A DNA stretch of 64,000 bases, from the NCBI GenBank assembly GCA_018401745.1, contig JAGYJY010000015.1:1-64000 (forward strand), given 5' to 3'. This document shows positions 63,702 to 64,000 of this stretch, one piece after another. The stretch's first letter is position 1. Every line of letters starts with the position of its first letter. The notes under the pieces were generated by a model, which had not been told where the DNA came from, ran no database searches, and saw only the letters and a program-made list of their open reading frames with translations. The position numbers and the translations under genes were made by a program. The DNA is from Pirellulales bacterium (lineage in GTDB: Bacteria; Planctomycetota; Planctomycetia; Pirellulales; UBA1268).

Positions 63702-64000
63702 TCAGGGCTGCTCGAAGCCGGCTGGGAGTGCTTCGCCTCTCTTGGCAGCGGCTGCCCGCGTGGTAATCGCCAGCGACGCTTCTGCTCCTTCGCCGCGAAT
63801 CACATAGACCAGTTTGCCATCGGGATTGGCCTTGCCGAGGATCGTTCTCAGGATGGCAGCGACCGGCTGGTCCTGTTGGTCAAGATCAAACGACTGATTC
63901 TTGGTGATCCCTTCGAGCTGCAGGTCAGCACCGAGAATCTCCATCGGGATGTCGGTCTCGGCGGAGAGCATTTCAATCGATTTTTCCAGCGTGTCTCTCG
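63702..64000 (-). CDS. C-terminal part of a hypothetical protein with STN-like segment (truncated by the window edge)
   Basis: The visible 99 codons read TLEKSIEMLSAETDIPMEIL, GADLQLEGITKNQSFDLDQQ, DQPVAAILRTILGKANPDGK and LVYVIRGE, then an Ala-rich tail. The beta-alpha-beta pattern with IPMEIL...ITKNQSFDLDQQDQPVAAILRTIL resembles the small STN/secretin-type domain found in planctomycete exported proteins. The frame stays open to the right edge, so the start lies outside. It converges on mgtE. Confidence 0.55.
   Translation of the reverse strand, partial: RDTLEKSIEMLSAETDIPMEILGADLQLEGITKNQSFDLDQQDQPVAAILRTILGKANPDGKLVYVIRGEGAEASLAITTRAAAAKRGEALPAGFEQP

Overview
The window is high-GC chromosomal DNA from a bacterium that looks like a planctomycete, probably of the Pirellulales type. 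This rests on gene content: a MoxR/BatA-type membrane locus with squalene-cyclase-like and NPCBM-like genes, a DUF1570 peptidase-like protein, a DUF1080-ThuA fusion, a BBP2-like porin, a PEP-CTERM exported protein, a DUF420 protein, and a Rieske protein with a long Ala/Pro-rich N-terminus. Genes are mostly short transcription units with many 4-bp ATGA overlaps.

Layout. 1-6.5 kb: partial qcrA (Rieske), purD plus a Gfo/Idh oxidoreductase, an isopropylmalate-type dehydrogenase, an HNH nuclease, a 7Fe ferredoxin. 6.9-13.8 kb: a broken ECF sigma factor, a lipoprotein operon, a HAD phosphatase, a Rieske ferredoxin, an MBL hydrolase, a degenerate glucose-6-phosphate isomerase homologue, apgM. 13.8-23.9 kb: a six-gene minus-strand operon (PQQ-like propeller, MoxR, BatA-like, GATase-like, alpha/alpha-toroid, NPCBM). 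24-28.9 kb: tatC, a DUF420 protein, tRNA-Leu(UAA), a WspA-like chemoreceptor, an exported thioredoxin. 29-42 kb: a porin, then a long minus-strand run (HEAT lipoprotein, toroid-like protein, diadenylate cyclase, polA, coaE, rho, ribH, nusB, ftsY). 42-51 kb: DUF1570, a membrane coiled coil with a BRCT-like end, DUF1080-ThuA, 2Fe-2S ferredoxin, and a TIM-barrel/UbiA/TIM-barrel operon. 51.5-64 kb: a three-gene ABC exporter, ispF, cysS, a PEP-CTERM protein, thiC, a dihaem cytochrome, mgtE, and a partial gene at the right edge.

The most unusual content is a set of structured palindromic repeats. Family A (about 115 bp, three consecutive hairpins) occurs between genes, directly after stop codons, and in frame inside at least two protein genes. 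A 112-bp tandem array at 50.9-51.3 kb has the same order of hairpins and similar loops but different, still complementary stems, which suggests selection on folded structure. Family B is a 73-bp cloverleaf-like palindrome with two sequence subtypes that keep the same fold. Families C (42-bp tandem plus long inverted repeat) and D join them in modular mosaics at four loci.

Eleven genes, including polA and apgM, need single-base frame corrections (14 in all), several in homopolymers. Uncorrected assembly indels are the simplest explanation, so affected genes are annotated as whole genes with the break position given. All assignments come from reading motifs by eye; no database search was run.
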